The position numbers and the translations under genes are program-made. DNA of 5,380 bases from positions 1 through 5,380 of the forward strand of contig CANQGC010000209.1 of the NCBI GenBank assembly GCA_947600345.1, written 5' to 3'. The DNA is from an uncultured Clostridia bacterium (GTDB lineage Bacteria > Bacillota > Clostridia > Christensenellales > Aristaeellaceae). This document shows positions 4,906-5,380 of the stretch, in pieces (the stretch's first letter is position 1; the number at the start of each line of letters is the position of its first letter). The notes beneath the pieces are model-generated. The model ran no database searches and was not told the DNA's origin. It saw only the letters and a list, made by a program, of their open reading frames with translations.

Positions 4906-5207
4906 GAGCAACCACCACCACCACCACCCCCCCGCATCACGCCCATCCCTTCACCATTCTAAAACCAATCCCACACCCAACGCACAAGGGCGATATCAAT
5001 CATCTTCGAAATCCTCAGAACAACCCCAGGAACTTCTCAATCTTCGGTATCTTCTCGCTCTGCGTATCGCCGCAGTGGATGCAGTGGCGCTGCTAAATGT
5101 GTCGCTTTTGGCTTCCGCGCTTCCGCTCTTTCAGAGCCAGAATCCTCCTGTCTCTGCTTCCTCGCCCCTACTCTTGACAAAGAGCCTTTAAACGTACCCG
5201 CCGGCAC
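4906..5207. other. Spacer between hairpin cluster and rRNA terminator
   Basis: No intact gene is supported here. Bases 4911-4928 are (ACC)6 running into seven C's (4927-4933). The plus strand up to about 5000 is notably G-poor. The minus strand at 5015-5134 holds a possible small interrupted gene, listed separately. Two weak 5-bp hairpins are at 5125-5137 and 5171-5184. Open frames crossing this stretch on the plus strand are low-complexity and have no ribosome binding site. Confidence 0.6.
5015..5134 (-). pseudogene. Possible remnant of a tiny basic CxxC protein, interrupted by TAG
   Basis: On the minus strand one frame reads, from CTG 5134-5132, (L)KERKRGSQKRHI, then TAG (5095-5093), then QRHCIHCGDTQ and onward to IEKFLGLF and TGA (5017-5015). 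The parts before and after the TAG are in the same frame. A good Shine-Dalgarno, AGGAGG (5149-5144), lies 9 bases before the CTG. The HCIHCG motif recalls half of a zinc ribbon, and the basic N-terminus with an amphipathic C-terminus looks protein-like. A decayed gene of about 39 codons, with both start (CTG) and one sense codon lost, explains this best. A read-through TAG or a chance frame is possible. No known family is recognised. Confidence 0.35.
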
Positions 5208-5241
5208 AAAAAGAGAGGATGTTCGCAGGGAACATCCTCTC
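5208..5241 (-). terminator. Intrinsic terminator of the rRNA operon
   Basis: On the minus strand, GAGAGGATGTTC (5241-5230) pairs exactly with GAACATCCTCTC (5224-5213) around a 5-base loop, followed at once by TTTTT (5212-5208). It begins 6 bases after the 5S 3' end. This is a textbook Rho-independent terminator and marks the end of the rRNA transcript. Confidence 0.93.
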
Positions 5242-5247
5242 ATGGGA

Positions 5248-5363
5248 TCCGGCGACGACCTACTCTTCCGGGCGGTTGCCCGCCAAGTACCATCAGCGTG
5301 CTGAGGCTTAACTTCTGTGTTCGGTATGGGAACAGGTGGATCCCTCAGGCTATTGTCACCGGA
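5248..5363 (-). rRNA. rrf: 5S ribosomal RNA
   Basis: The minus strand reads as a complete 116-nt 5S rRNA. The ends TCCGGTGAC and GTCGCCGGA form terminal helix I, with one G-U pair. The conserved CCGAACACAGAAGTTAAG is present, as are GGTACTTGG and GAGTAGGTCG. The 116-nt length is the Gram-positive type. The 17 bases upstream (5364-5380) are transcribed spacer; the 23S gene is expected further right, outside the window. It is convergent with the protein genes. Ends are inferred from helix I pairing and may differ by one or two bases. Confidence 0.97.
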
Positions 5364-5380
5364 AATCTTGTGTCCTGCGA

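Noticed and set aside
4713..5191. Two plus-strand frames of 127 and 106 codons across the right spacer
   Set aside because: They run through perfect hairpins and the ACC tract, giving poly-Thr or poly-His stretches, and have no ribosome binding site.
5174..5203. TTGACA at 5174-5179 as a -35 box
   Set aside because: No TATAAT-like box lies 16-18 bases downstream; the sequence there is GC-rich. It is better explained as the middle of the weak CTCTT/AAGAG inverted repeat.
5037..5243. A 68-codon minus-strand frame between the 5S gene and the spacer
   Set aside because: Its start lies just downstream of 5S and it reads through the rRNA terminator hairpin, with a non-protein-like composition. The competing frame with CIHCG fits better.

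Overview
The window looks like chromosomal DNA of a GC-rich member of the Bacillota, probably a gut Clostridia lineage such as Christensenellales or Oscillospirales. The support is a YitT-type membrane protein, strong AGGAGG ribosome binding sites with GTG and TTG starts, a 116-nt 5S rRNA (the length usual in Gram-positive bacteria), and spacers packed with short perfect hairpins. The lineage is an inference; no marker here fixes it.

Layout: bases 1-240 are a non-coding spacer holding a string of small hairpins. Three + strand genes follow: a YitT-family membrane protein (283-1143), then two tandem paralogues that I do not recognise (1213-2628 and 2745-4664). Both paralogues begin with a hydrophobic, signal-peptide-like segment and continue as a long, probably beta-rich body. 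The second carries an extra C-terminal tail: an acidic DYGDSYD repeat linker plus a further domain. Bases 4665-4905 form a second hairpin-rich spacer. Bases 4906-5207 are mostly empty but hold, on the minus strand, what looks like the remnant of a tiny CxxC protein interrupted by an in-frame TAG. The right end is a minus-strand 5S rRNA (5248-5363) with its own terminator (5208-5241), so an rRNA operon converges on the protein genes.

How they work together: the two paralogues are probably co-transcribed and made as a pair of exported proteins. The YitT gene is 69 bases upstream of the first and may share the transcript, but nothing shows a functional link. There is no CRISPR array, transposase, tRNA or recognisable defence system. 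The most unusual material is the pair of paralogues, the hairpin clusters that bracket the gene block, and the TAG-interrupted mini-gene.
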